Of a stretch of DNA of 64,000 nt, positions 43,318 through 51,902 are shown piece by piece. Numbering within the stretch: position 1 is the first letter of the stretch; every line of letters begins with the position of its first letter. Origin of the DNA: an uncultured Candidatus Saccharibacteria bacterium. Lineage in GTDB: Bacteria; Patescibacteriota; Saccharimonadia; Saccharimonadales; Saccharimonadaceae. The position numbers were made by a program, and so were the translations under genes. Below the pieces are notes generated by a model. It searched no databases, was not told where the DNA came from, and saw only the letters and a program-made list of their open reading frames with translations. The stretch covers positions 92,734 through 156,733 of the forward strand of contig CALHGK010000014.1 of assembly GCA_938030095.1 (NCBI GenBank). The letters run 5' to 3'.

Positions 43318-43519
43318 GGATTTGCCATATTTTCTCCTTATTGTCTAGGTTACTTATTGTAAGAGATATCGAGGAGGTTTGTCAATTAGCAACTTACGGG
43401 AACTACTGAGAAGTTTGCAGCTCTTGCGTAAGAGCTGAATATGCTAGAATAATATTCATCTTTGTTTGCTATATTTGCGAAAAATATGAGACGACACCAG
43501 ACTTTGGGATAGCAATGCG

Positions 43520-45052
43520 CTACTGCACCGCATCCTCGCCAAAATGCTTTTGCAGTCGCATTTTTATCGAGCCTTCGTGCCGACCAAGAGTGCGGCTGAG
43601 CTGGCGGATACTCACGCCTTGGACAAAGCCTTGCTTGAGTGTCTCGTCGTCGGCTTTTGTCCATGGTTTGTAGGCATTGGGGTGGGTCTGGCGCATTGTG
43701 GCGATCTTGGCCGCCCAGCTGGTGCTGCCAGTTTTGCCCGTTGGCTTCTTCTGCGGCATCGTAGCACGCTGAGCAGCTTGTTTGCGCAGATGGGCAAAGC
43801 GCTCGGCATCTTGGGCGGCACGAGTGCGAAGCTGCGTATCAATGATATAGGCTTCGTCACTCATGGTAAGCGCCATCCGGTTGATGCCGGTGAGATATAT
43901 AGCATCGAGACTCTTAACGCGGCTCAGTGCTACATAGCCCATACCCGGAACAAAGGCTTTGCGTAGGTCGATGCGTGCACTATCGAGCGTCATCCCCTGG
44001 CTTTTGTGCACAGTAATCGCCCAAGCCAGGCGCAGTGGCAGCTGCGAGATACTGGCTCGCTTGCGCGTACCATCGCGCAGCTCCCAGGTGTCAGGCTGCA
44101 TCGTCACCACGTGGCCATTACGAAACTCCACCACTGGGTAGTCTGTGCCTGGCTCGAAGCCTGTTACCTGGCCAATACTCCCATTGGCAAAGCGCCGCGC
44201 TTGGTCATTCTTGATGGCCATCACCAGTGCACCCTGCTTGAGTACCAGCACCTCCGGTGCGAGGATACTCCGCTGCAAGGTGTCGACATAATTTTGCCCA
44301 CCAGTGCTGCTGCGCTGGTACGATACTTCGTCGCCAGGCAGCTCAGCGAGACGGGCTTGGTTGATCCGATCGACATCGATATTGATGGTGTGGAGCTCAG
44401 TCAGGTCGCTCTCGTGAGGTGGCTCTACCTCTGTGCGGGTCAGTAATTGCTCGGCATGGTGTCGGCGCAGGTCGCCAGACCGCATGGCAGTCAGGATGTC
44501 GAGCAGGGCGTCACCCTCTTGCTGGCGGTATTGCTGGTCGAGGTAGAGAATGGCTGGGTCGAGCTGACGCCAAGCTTGCGACTGCACCACAAAGCTCCCC
44601 TGCCGCCCGCCATCGCGATTGACAGGCGGCAACTGGAAGAAGTCCCCACTCATCACCACCTGCAATCCGCCAAAAGGCTGGTTCGGCACTTCGCGCACGC
44701 GGCGGCACACTTCGTCGATCATATCCAGGCGGTAGTCGTGCAACATACTAATCTCATCGATGATAAGCACATCTGTCTTAGCAATAATATCGCGCCGCGT
44801 CTTCGACAGGTGATCAAAAAAATTGTTCGGCAGGCTATCGTGGATGCCAATCCCCGCCCATGCGTGGATGGTGCTGCCACCCAGGTGAGTCGCCGCAAGC
44901 CCCGTCGTGGCAGTGACAGACACATACTTGCCATCCGCCCTACACTGGCGGATGAACTGCCCCAACACATGCGTCTTGCCCGTGCCCGCCGGGCCTGTCA
45001 GCAGCGCACTCTGGCCACTACGCAAAATCTCCTGTGCAAGTGTCTGATCCAT
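43520..45052 (-). CDS. PIF1-like SF1 helicase with C-terminal Myb/HTH-like domain
   Basis: Start at ATG 45052 (MDQTLAQEILRSGQSALL), seven bases after minus-strand TATACT (45060-45065). The 510-residue protein has Walker A LTGPAGTGKTHVL, motif Ia ATTGLAATHLGGSTIHAW, Walker B VLIIDEISMLHDYRL, GDFFQLPPV, QQYRQ and the late AITVHKSQGMTLD and VALSRVKSLDAIYL motifs of PIF1/RecD2 helicases. The last 50 residues (PWTKADDETLKQGFVQGVSIRQLSRTLGRHEGSI) look like a SANT/Myb-type DNA-binding helix-turn-helix. It unwinds DNA 5' to 3'. This fusion may target the helicase to DNA structures. Confidence 0.92.
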   Translation of the reverse strand: MDQTLAQEILRSGQSALLTGPAGTGKTHVLGQFIRQCRADGKYVSVTATTGLAATHLGGSTIHAWAGIGIHDSLPNNFFDHLSKTRRDIIAKTDVLIIDEISMLHDYRLDMIDEVCRRVREVPNQPFGGLQVVMSGDFFQLPPVNRDGGRQGSFVVQSQAWRQLDPAILYLDQQYRQQEGDALLDILTAMRSGDLRRHHAEQLLTRTEVEPPHESDLTELHTINIDVDRINQARLAELPGDEVSYQRSSTGGQNYVDTLQRSILAPEVLVLKQGALVMAIKNDQARRFANGSIGQVTGFEPGTDYPVVEFRNGHVVTMQPDTWELRDGTRKRASISQLPLRLAWAITVHKSQGMTLDSARIDLRKAFVPGMGYVALSRVKSLDAIYLTGINRMALTMSDEAYIIDTQLRTRAAQDAERFAHLRKQAAQRATMPQKKPTGKTGSTSWAAKIATMRQTHPNAYKPWTKADDETLKQGFVQGVSIRQLSRTLGRHEGSIKMRLQKHFGEDAVQ

Positions 45053-45171
45053 AGGCTCTAGTATACAAGGTTGTGGGGTGAGAGGCAAAGTATGGGTATG
45101 TTCTCTATATATAGGCAACTCATCATTAACAAAAACACACCAACACCTACTTCACTGACAAATCCACAACC

Positions 45172-45200
45172 TTGACATAGCAGCAACACCCTTCTACCAT
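45172..45200 (+). promoter_or_regulatory. Promoter of the 45236 gene
   Basis: TTGACA (45172-45177), 17 bases, TACCAT (45195-45200). Confidence 0.65.
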
Positions 45201-45235
45201 AGACACATTACTTATTTAAGCGAGAGGAGAGATAT

Positions 45236-45976
45236 ATGGCATTGCTATCTCGATACAACTACGCCCCCAAAGATATAAATGACGGAGTACATGTGTGGGC
45301 CGATTGCTCACAATCTATGCTCGATGCTGTCGATCCAGACGTTGCCATCGCCTACATCCGCAGTCGCAATCACAAAGTGCCACCACAGTTTGGCGAACGA
45401 GATGTGACACTGCTTGAAGAGTACGCCGAAGCCGGTCTAAGCATTGGCACACTTGGTGCATGCGCAATGGCTGCGGCAACCTATGCGTATGGATTTGACG
45501 GTACACCAATGCAAGAGCTGACAACAGGTTTTACGATTGGGTCTGCCACATCACTGATTGGCACTCCTGCTGCTGTTTACGGCCGAGCTATGTTGGCCGA
45601 CCATGGGCATTATAGCCCATTTGCTCATTGGCGCGCCCACCGGAAGACACAGCAGCTGCGCAAGCTCATCGGTGAGCAATACCAGCCTGTCACCAGCGCA
45701 GTGCGAGACTTGCAACATATGATAAACGAGCGTAATAGCGAGCAAGACTCATCCGTACTAATCAACCCATTCGACACAGCTGCACTGGCGCAAGTCGTAG
45801 ATCGCGTTATGCCAGATCAGTCTGCCCTCCTTGCCCAGTATGAAATAAGCGATGCGCTGCGCGACCCATCTGGCTACGAGACACTACGACATAACGTGCG
45901 CGAGACACTCTCTCCCTACCTCGATGCAGTGTACAAGAGCTACGAGCAGCACGATGCTACTCATAGCGCAGTTTAG
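45236..45976 (+). CDS. Hypothetical membrane-associated protein
   Basis: A 246-residue protein starting MALLSRYNYAPKDINDG, with GAGGAG six bases before the ATG and a good promoter. A hydrophobic hairpin (AGLSIGTLGACAMAAATYAYG and LTTGFTIGSATSLIGTPAAVYG) lies in the first half; the second half is soluble, helical and charged. Its orientation is opposite to the defence-like block on the left. No family recognised. Confidence 0.7.
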   Translation: MALLSRYNYAPKDINDGVHVWADCSQSMLDAVDPDVAIAYIRSRNHKVPPQFGERDVTLLEEYAEAGLSIGTLGACAMAAATYAYGFDGTPMQELTTGFTIGSATSLIGTPAAVYGRAMLADHGHYSPFAHWRAHRKTQQLRKLIGEQYQPVTSAVRDLQHMINERNSEQDSSVLINPFDTAALAQVVDRVMPDQSALLAQYEISDALRDPSGYETLRHNVRETLSPYLDAVYKSYEQHDATHSAV

Positions 45977-46113
45977 TACCTCGCTCAAAAGATGCTACCA
46001 CTCTTTCTCTATCGTGAGGTGGTTTCTTGAGAGATGTAACGGAACAGAATGAGAAAAGAATTGTACAAGATTTAGACACTCATATCCTACCAGTAAGGGC
46101 TCAACCTAGCACC

Positions 46114-47124
46114 CTACCGATCCCACACAAACCCCTCGCCAAAGTGCCCCCAGCAGGCGGTTGGCTCGTAGATGGGCTGAGCGAGCTGAAGTGTGGTGAT
46201 GATATCATGCGGGCTGAGGTCGCAGCCTGTGATGGGCTGCTCTACCCCATCGATGATGGCGGTTGCCTCGACGGGCTGGTCGTGGCCGATTGCATACGCC
46301 AGGCGCACCAGCACCTCCTGCGCGTGGTGCTGCCGCAGATAATCCACCGCAATGCGCCGCGCCATATACGCCGCCGAGCGATCCACCTTGGTGGCGTCCT
46401 TGCCGCTAAAGGCCCCACCACCAATTGGCACGCGTGGCCCATAATTATCGACGATGAGTTTGCGCCCGGTCAGGCCAGCATCAGCCGCAAAGCCACCAAT
46501 CTGCCAGTCCCCGGCTGGGTTGCAGTGTAGCACTGGCGCGTCATATTGCTTATCCTTAAAAAATGTGTTCACATACGTTTGCTGCTGAAGCCACTCCTCT
46601 ACCGCCTCTGTTAATTCGTCTTTTGGTGCGTGTTGGAAGCTTGCAACAATTGCCGTTATCTGCCCACCGCGCAGGGTTACTTGCGTTTTACCATCGTAGG
46701 GCCAACGTTGATACAAAAATTGGTTCAATCGCCGCGCCAGCACTGTTTCTAGCGGGAGCAGCTCAGGCGTTTCGTTGCAAGCATAGCCAATCATCACGCC
46801 TTGGTCCCCCGCCCCGCCATCATCCACACCGCGCGCAATCTCCGGGCTCTGCTGCGCAATGTGCTCAATAATCTCTATCTCACTCCCCGCCAAACGCTGC
46901 ACAATCGGCGCTACTGCCACGACTGCTCGGGACGTCACTTCGCCCGTCACAAACACCGTGCCATGGCCGCCGCACATTTCCACCGCCACACGCGCCTGTG
47001 GGTCGTGGGCTAAGTACGCATCGAGGATGGCATCGCTCATTTGGTCGCACAGCTTGTCAGGGTGGCCTGGGCTCACACTCTCGGCGGTGCGAAACTGCGC
47101 TGATATTATAGTCGTTGCTGTCAT
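46114..47124 (-). CDS. metK: S-adenosylmethionine synthetase
   Basis: A 336-residue MetK, shorter than the usual 380-400. FRTAESVSPGHPDKLCDQMSDAILDAYL is the N-terminal ATP/metal site, GAGDQGVMIGYACNETPELLPLE the second signature, GGGAFSGKDATKVDRSAAYMAR the P-loop-like third. It makes SAM from methionine and ATP. A SAM-I riboswitch precedes it. The reduced length comes from shorter loops rather than loss of motifs. The mature start is ATG 47124, immediately after the terminator T-run of the riboswitch. Confidence 0.96.
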   Translation of the reverse strand: MTATTIISAQFRTAESVSPGHPDKLCDQMSDAILDAYLAHDPQARVAVEMCGGHGTVFVTGEVTSRAVVAVAPIVQRLAGSEIEIIEHIAQQSPEIARGVDDGGAGDQGVMIGYACNETPELLPLETVLARRLNQFLYQRWPYDGKTQVTLRGGQITAIVASFQHAPKDELTEAVEEWLQQQTYVNTFFKDKQYDAPVLHCNPAGDWQIGGFAADAGLTGRKLIVDNYGPRVPIGGGAFSGKDATKVDRSAAYMARRIAVDYLRQHHAQEVLVRLAYAIGHDQPVEATAIIDGVEQPITGCDLSPHDIITTLQLAQPIYEPTACWGHFGEGFVWDR

Positions 47125-47296
47125 AAAAACTCCTTTCTCTTTTATCCTGCACTGCCAGGCGAGAAAGGAGCTGTCTTCTTACGCGTCTCATATCTTCCCT
47201 GCGCACAGGCTGGACTTAGCACCTTGCTCTCCTTAGAGCAGGTTGCTGGCGAGTCATCGGGCCAGTCCCTCGTCGCACTCTGGATATTAGTGATAT
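47125..47296 (-). ncRNA. SAM-I (S-box) riboswitch controlling metK
   Basis: On the minus strand the aptamer (about 47288-47190) shows the S-box consensus: AGGGACTGGCCCGATGA, CCAGCAACC, AAGGTGCTAAGTCC and a closing AGATATGAG that pairs with AATATC. A TATACT box (minus, 47304-47309) should start it. The expression platform is CTCCTTTCTC (47161-47170) with GAGAAAGGAG (47130-47139) and TTTTT (47125-47129) next to the metK ATG. The hairpin both ends transcription and hides the AAGGAG ribosome site, so high SAM turns metK off. Confidence 0.95.
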
Positions 47297-47312
47297 TGGT
47301 AATAGTATAGCA

Positions 47313-47486
47313 TATATTTGTGTTAGAAATATCCACCTTGTCGATGCAGCACAACGCGACAAGAAAGATGCAGCTGCCCAAGCTACCGCTCAAGCAGCAG
47401 CCAGCTCTAAGTTAGAGCAAGAACGAGCTATTCAGCTGCTTTGCTACGATCCAAGGCTATTCAACGAGCTTGAGTCTGATACATAG
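47313..47486 (+). pseudogene. Remnant coding frame without a start codon
   Basis: A plus-strand frame ending at TAG 47484-47486 reads VDAAQRDKKDAAAQATAQAA then SSKLEQERAIQLLCYDPRLF and NELESDT, which looks like a helical, coding sequence. No ATG, GTG or TTG in frame lies upstream. It may be the end of a gene disrupted by the riboswitch promoter region, or a gene using a rare start. It begins in the same bases as the metK promoter but on the other strand. Confidence 0.4.
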
Positions 47487-47543
47487 GGTATACATTCTTT
47501 TATACATAGCAAACACCCTGCAGCTAGATTTTCCATAACTAAA

Positions 47544-47566
47544 AAACCGGTCGCTATGACCGGTTT
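47544..47566 (-). terminator. Terminator of rnhA
   Basis: AAACCGGTC (47544-47552) pairs with GACCGGTTT (47558-47566); A-run 47541-47546 gives a U-run on the minus strand, just after the rnhA stop. Confidence 0.85.
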
Positions 47567-47574
47567 CTCACTGC

Positions 47575-48015
47575 TCATTCTCCTCCAAGCCGCTCCCCAG
47601 CTCGTGCTCGGTTGGCCCATTGGTCGGCCAGCTCATTTTGCTCGTGGCCGTTGTGGCCGCGCACCCAGATAAGCTTGGGTTGCACGGTGGTATAGAGCGC
47701 ATAGGCTTCTTGCACCAGCTCGAGATTCTTGATCGGCCCGCTGCTCTTGCGCCAACCCTTAGCTGCCCAGCCAGGTGCCCACTTGGTAAGGACATTGACC
47801 CAAAATTCGCTATCGGTATGGATCTCACACTCCTCAGCCCCAGCCAACTGCATGGCTGCGATGAGCGCCATCCCCTCCATGCGGATGTTCGTCGTGTTGC
47901 CTGGCTCGCTGCCCAGCGCCACGGGCTTGCCCTGCTCGATGACGGCATAGCCTCCCGGGCCAGGGTTGGGGCTGGCGCTGCCATCGGTATAGAAGATGCG
48001 TGGAGTGGCTGCCAT
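47575..48015 (-). CDS. rnhA: Ribonuclease HI
   Basis: Start at ATG 48015 (MAATPRIFYTDGSASPNPGPGGY), directly after the stop of the upstream gene. The 146-residue enzyme keeps all four catalytic acids: YTDGSA, RMEGMAL, HTDSEFW and ELADQWAN. It cuts the RNA of RNA-DNA hybrids. Length is normal. Confidence 0.96.
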   Translation of the reverse strand: MAATPRIFYTDGSASPNPGPGGYAVIEQGKPVALGSEPGNTTNIRMEGMALIAAMQLAGAEECEIHTDSEFWVNVLTKWAPGWAAKGWRKSSGPIKNLELVQEAYALYTTVQPKLIWVRGHNGHEQNELADQWANRARAGERLGGE

Positions 48016-48016
48016 G

Positions 48017-48394
48017 CTAGTTACCGCGATCCACGCGCTGGAACTCCATCCAGTCTGATGGCCGATACCACTTGGTGTCATTATTGTAGCGCTCGTCAAA
48101 CTTCGCCTGGTGCCGTGCTAAGAAGTAATGCCTGCCACCATCGTGCTCGGCTTCGTAGCGAATGTACATTTGGTCTGGATAGTTCTTGGGTGCACCGCTG
48201 TAGAGCATCACATCCACCGTGTTGCCCGGATTGAGCGTGTGCGACTCGTTGCGCATATTTCCCAGATACTCCCAACTCACAACCTTCACCTGCCGGTCGG
48301 ACTCATTCTTGATGCGTGCCCATACATCTATCTTCGACGCACTCTCATTCCGCACATCAACACGCTCTACGCGCACTACCGGAAAATTACTCAT
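48017..48394 (-). CDS. Hypothetical 125-residue protein co-transcribed with rnhA
   Basis: MSNFPVVRVERVDVRNESASKIDVW with alternating hydrophobic residues suggests a beta-sandwich (RQVKVVSWEYLGNMRNESHTLNPGNTVDVML), ending in a charged helical tail. AAGGAG lies eight bases before the ATG. No signal peptide. It may bind a ligand or wrap another protein; no family recognised. Confidence 0.7.
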   Translation of the reverse strand: MSNFPVVRVERVDVRNESASKIDVWARIKNESDRQVKVVSWEYLGNMRNESHTLNPGNTVDVMLYSGAPKNYPDQMYIRYEAEHDGGRHYFLARHQAKFDERYNNDTKWYRPSDWMEFQRVDRGN

Positions 48395-48833
48395 CTGCTT
48401 ATCTCCTTGTTTATGGGGTTATCGAGGTAATTATACCATATGGTGCGCAGGGTGCGCGCTATATACGGCATTGTGCTGGTGATGCGTGCCATCACTACCT
48501 CTGTTTCTACCAAGGATCCTACCTTACCCACGCTATATGTAGTGTGCCCATATCTAGTGTCTGCAGAGATGTGGAAAAGTCGTGGAGATTTTTTACTGGC
48601 ACTAGACCACTGTGGGGGTAGTCATTTTCTTCGCTTTTGCATTGCTATATAGCTATCCACGCCACTATTCATTCCATTGCGTGTGATAGTGGGAGGCAAG
48701 AGTAATACCCATACCCCTATCACCCACCTGTATTTATCTATCATTTCACCTTACGAAGCAATTGCCTCTGTCATCATTTGTGGCGTATACTGGGAGACAA
48801 CATACTAAGCGGTATATCACAAGGAGGTACCTC
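48395..48833. other. Intergenic region, nothing clear
   Basis: A divergent gap of 439 bases. CCTCTGTT is at 48498-48505, and TACCCATACCCCTATCACCC near 48707 repeats a motif found in other gaps. A glyoxalase SD (AAGGAGG) is at its right edge. No gene. Confidence 0.4.
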
Positions 48834-49208
48834 ATGATCGACCACTTCGGCATCATCGTTAAAGACATTGAAGCAAGTAAGGCCTTTTATGAAGCGGTAT
48901 TGGCACCACTGGGGTATGCCAAGACAATTGACGAATCATATGGCGTGGGCTTTAGCAATCCAGACCGGACGCAACACACCGGGATATTTTGGCTTGGGCA
49001 AGGCGAGCCATCATCGCCGCTACACTTTGCTTTTGCTGCACCGTCGCGGGCAGCAGTTGATGCATTCTATGCAGCTGGCCTAGCAGCAGGAGCGCAGGAC
49101 AATGGCGCACCAGGCGTGCGGGCGATCTATCATCCAAACTATTATGGCGCCTTCCTTATCGACCCAAACGGGCACAATATTGAGGCAGTGTGCCACGCTG
49201 CTGCATAG
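48834..49208 (+). CDS. Glyoxalase/VOC-family protein
   Basis: Start at ATG 48834 (MIDHFGIIVKDIEASKAFYE), six bases after AAGGAGG. The 124-residue protein is a single VOC module: metal-ligand candidates are His of MIDHFG, His in PLHFAF and Glu/His in NGHNIEAVCH. It resembles small glyoxalase-like hydrolases or lyases of unknown substrate. Confidence 0.9.
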   Translation: MIDHFGIIVKDIEASKAFYEAVLAPLGYAKTIDESYGVGFSNPDRTQHTGIFWLGQGEPSSPLHFAFAAPSRAAVDAFYAAGLAAGAQDNGAPGVRAIYHPNYYGAFLIDPNGHNIEAVCHAAA

Positions 49209-49225
49209 GGGTAGCCCTACCCTAT
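49205..49225. terminator. Palindrome after the glyoxalase gene
   Basis: ATAGGG-TAG and CTA-CCCTAT face each other right at the stop codon. No T-run follows, so termination is uncertain. Confidence 0.4.
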
Positions 49226-49418
49226 CAGTGGGTGGTGGGGTATCTACGTGAAGATTATTTTCTCAATTAATAGTAGCTAAGCACGGCAGTTTGATCTCTC
49301 CGCGAGGAGCAATGCTTCGGCCACTGCCAAAAGCAAAGAAACTCGTATAAACGACCGAGCTTCTTATGTTTCCACAGGCTTATATATAGCGTAGCTATAC
49401 CCCTTGCGAAGCATGAGC

Positions 49419-49970
49419 TTACGGCAGGAGAATTGCTACGTCACCACGCTTTTTATGCTTGTTCATGGTTTTTTGCAGTATCTTCGTGTCAAAGGTCATA
49501 TCCGCATCGGCCTGCTCACCAAGGAGGAGGAGGTGCTGTGCCATTGCCATAGCAGCGAGCTTACCAATGTGCCGTGCGCGCACTACCTCTGGGTTGTGCC
49601 GCTCATTAACCATACCTCTCTTTGCAACGTCAACCGGCCGAATAAGTGCGAGGACATTTACCACTCCATCACCATCACCTTCGCCCACCCAGCCACACAG
49701 CTCGCTTGTCATACCAGGCAACGCAGTAGCTGCAAAATCACATGTTGGCACAATGCGCCGATCGACAAAATCCATATAACTGCCCTGTGTCGTATGGACG
49801 GTATCCACCACTAGACGCTGCTCGGGCCCTTCACCCTCTAGACGTATGTCAGTTGCCAGGCTAACTGGTGCAGTATGTGCACCGTCGTAGCGCTTGATTG
49901 ATGGTGGAATAACAGAATCAGTATGAATCTGTACGCAATTCGGTATTGAACTTTTTTCAAATAATTTCAT
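49419..49970 (-). CDS. Hypothetical 183-residue protein
   Basis: Start at ATG 49970 (MKLFEKSSIPNCVQIHTDSVIP), ten bases after minus-strand TATGAT in a ATCATATATGAT palindrome (49981-49992). The middle is rich in beta strand pattern (VSLATDIRLEGEGPEQRLVVDTVHTTQGSYMDFVD); the C-terminus is helical and basic (KILQKTMNKHKKRGDVAILLP). One possible role is metal or nucleotide binding, but no motif is convincing. Confidence 0.6.
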   Translation of the reverse strand: MKLFEKSSIPNCVQIHTDSVIPPSIKRYDGAHTAPVSLATDIRLEGEGPEQRLVVDTVHTTQGSYMDFVDRRIVPTCDFAATALPGMTSELCGWVGEGDGDGVVNVLALIRPVDVAKRGMVNERHNPEVVRARHIGKLAAMAMAQHLLLLGEQADADMTFDTKILQKTMNKHKKRGDVAILLP

Positions 49971-50406
49971 AACATTTCTTATCATATATGATATATTGAT
50001 AATTTGCAAGTCATATTACCTCTGTTCTTACCAATACCCTATAGGCCATCCCCTATATGGGTTCATAGTTGGATTTAATAGGATTACACTCAAGCTAGAT
50101 ATAGCTAGTATCTAGCTACAACTATTGCTCAAAGCTATGTGCTATAGCCTACTGCCTATATAGGCTAAGGGGTATATTTTTACACAAGAAGTAGACAAAT
50201 AATACACGTTCTTATATCAAAATCACTTCTGCCTGTGTGAGCCTCTTCCCTACTATCTCATTTGGCAAATAAAAATAAATAAGTGCGCCTTATGAGCTAG
50301 CTTTCATCCAGCTCTCAGCAATCGATGTATGCAGCGCAAATGTCGATCACCAGCAGCCTGATGGAAGTGTCACAAGCAGGATATAGATAAAACTGAGTTT
50401 GAGCTC
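49971..50406. other. Intergenic region with short palindromes
   Basis: 436 bases with ATCATATATGAT, CCTCTGTT (50019-50026), CCCTATAGG and CCCTATATGGG near 50035-50060, a CTAGATATAGCTAGTATCTAG palindrome near 50094-50114, and GCCTATATAGGC near 50154. No gene is seen. Confidence 0.4.
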
Positions 50407-51138
50407 TCACCGCTGATAGCGCTGCACAAACTGGCGCAGGATCTTGACTGGCTCGGTGACGGTTTGCTGGCGGGCATTGGCGATGAGAGTACCGGCTTCG
50501 TCCGGAGCACAGTAGCCAGCGTGACGATAGATATCAATGCGCAAGGCAAGGCTCTCCGGATCGAGCTCGGGATGGAACTGCGCGGCATACACGTTGTGCC
50601 CCACTCGCAGCATCTGCACGCACCTGCGCGAGCGCGCTAAGACGGTACAGGCAGCCGGTGGCTCAAGCACCCCTTCTTTGTGCCCAACGAAGCCGTCGAA
50701 GGTAGTAGGTAAGTCAGCGAGGAGTGGGTCATCTCTAGCTGCTGGCGTGAGGGTGATTGGCACAGCACCAATTGCCTCACCATACGCAAAGCTGGGCGTA
50801 CCACCCAGTGCCGACACTAGCGCGCCAACCCCCAGGCAGGCACCAAGAAATGGCACATCATGGGTAATAATCTCGCGCAGCAGTGGCATCATCACGGCTT
50901 CGAACTCGCGCTGCTCAGCTGATTTCTCCTCTGGCCGGTAGGCAAAGTTGGCTGGCCCGCCACCCATCAGCACACCACTATAGGCAGCAAGCGACTGCGC
51001 GGGGCGCTGCCCTGCCTCGATGCGCACTCGCTCGAGGTCGGTTGGCGCAAGGCCACCAAAGTGCAAGAATGCCTGATATTCATTATCCGACGCCTCATCC
51101 TCAGGGCGCGACTGCAGTAGCACAAATGGTTTCGTCAT
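50407..51138 (-). CDS. Class I glutamine amidotransferase-like protein
   Basis: A 243-residue GATase1 domain. The nucleophile elbow is FLGACLGVGALV (Cys), and QFHPELDPESL provides the His and Glu of the triad. LMGGGPANFAYRPEEKS near the front matches the oxyanion region of GMP-synthase-like amidotransferases. A stand-alone protein of this type often acts on glutathione-like or gamma-glutamyl substrates. Minus-strand TACACT lies 14 bases before the ATG; AAGGAG is only one base from it. Confidence 0.88.
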   Translation of the reverse strand: MTKPFVLLQSRPEDEASDNEYQAFLHFGGLAPTDLERVRIEAGQRPAQSLAAYSGVLMGGGPANFAYRPEEKSAEQREFEAVMMPLLREIITHDVPFLGACLGVGALVSALGGTPSFAYGEAIGAVPITLTPAARDDPLLADLPTTFDGFVGHKEGVLEPPAACTVLARSRRCVQMLRVGHNVYAAQFHPELDPESLALRIDIYRHAGYCAPDEAGTLIANARQQTVTEPVKILRQFVQRYQR

Positions 51139-51208
51139 ACTCCTTAGTGTAGCATGGCCTGGCAGTAGTCAATACCCCCTGCATGCATATGCTATGGGGT
51201 GTGGGGTA

Positions 51209-51781
51209 TTACTGTGCGGTATCACCTGGATAGACATAATCCTTGAAGAAGTCTGCATCAAAGTCGCTATCGACCCACAGCTCCAGCCAGCCAAGGAAGT
51301 CCTGGCGCTCGCAGCACGGGCCAGCCCCTACGTCGCAGAAGTTCCACACTTCGCCAGCCCATTTGCCAGAGGTGATAAGCTGGTAGGTATCGCCACAGCC
51401 TTGGTCGAGGAGCAGCACACCTTCGTTACCCAGCCGCTTCTCAAATGCTTCGTTTGTGAGCAATGCCTCATCCTCTTCTTCCTCCCAGAGCCAGTACTCG
51501 TCGATCGTCACGCTGCGCGAGAGGTCCTTTACCTCGGTATCAGCCAGTCGTTTGAGACCATAGATAGAGATGCCACTGGGCTGCCGAATATCTTGGCAAC
51601 CATCGCCTACCTGCTGCAGGAAGAGTCGATAGGCCTCGGGCAGACGCGTGTTGCAGGCGGTCTCAAAGGCAGTGATGTCTGCTTCGCTCAGCGTTGGACC
51701 CATCACGACGCCCTTTTCGGCTAGCTTAGCTTTGAGGCGCGCGATGATGGCGGGATAGTCGGCGGGGTTATAGATGGGCAT
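51209..51781 (-). CDS. SMI1/KNR4 (SUKH) family immunity-like protein
   Basis: A 190-residue protein with TLSEADITAFETACNTRLPEAYRLFLQQVGDG and GCGDTYQLITSGKWAGEVWNF, both typical of SMI1/KNR4 domains. SUKH proteins commonly act as immunity factors against polymorphic toxins in bacteria. No toxin gene is adjacent, so it is an orphan. AAGGAG lies five bases before the ATG. Confidence 0.85.
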   Translation of the reverse strand: MPIYNPADYPAIIARLKAKLAEKGVVMGPTLSEADITAFETACNTRLPEAYRLFLQQVGDGCQDIRQPSGISIYGLKRLADTEVKDLSRSVTIDEYWLWEEEEDEALLTNEAFEKRLGNEGVLLLDQGCGDTYQLITSGKWAGEVWNFCDVGAGPCCERQDFLGWLELWVDSDFDADFFKDYVYPGDTAQ

Positions 51782-51902
51782 AATTTCTCCTTATATTTTT
51801 CTCATCGTACCATGTATAGTGCTGCCTCGCAAATGCGTGTTCGCACCAAAAGAGCTGCTCCAATGTGCAGAGCAGCTCTCGTAGCTATCAAGAGATGGAG
51901 GG

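Noticed and set aside
40465..43328. Programmed +1 frameshift at a shared CAGTGCTGAG site in the AAA+ gene and its paralogue
   Set aside because: On recount the SD-led frame of the AAA+ gene ends at TAA before that site, so only the repeat-length explanation remains for it; the paralogue alone is not enough.
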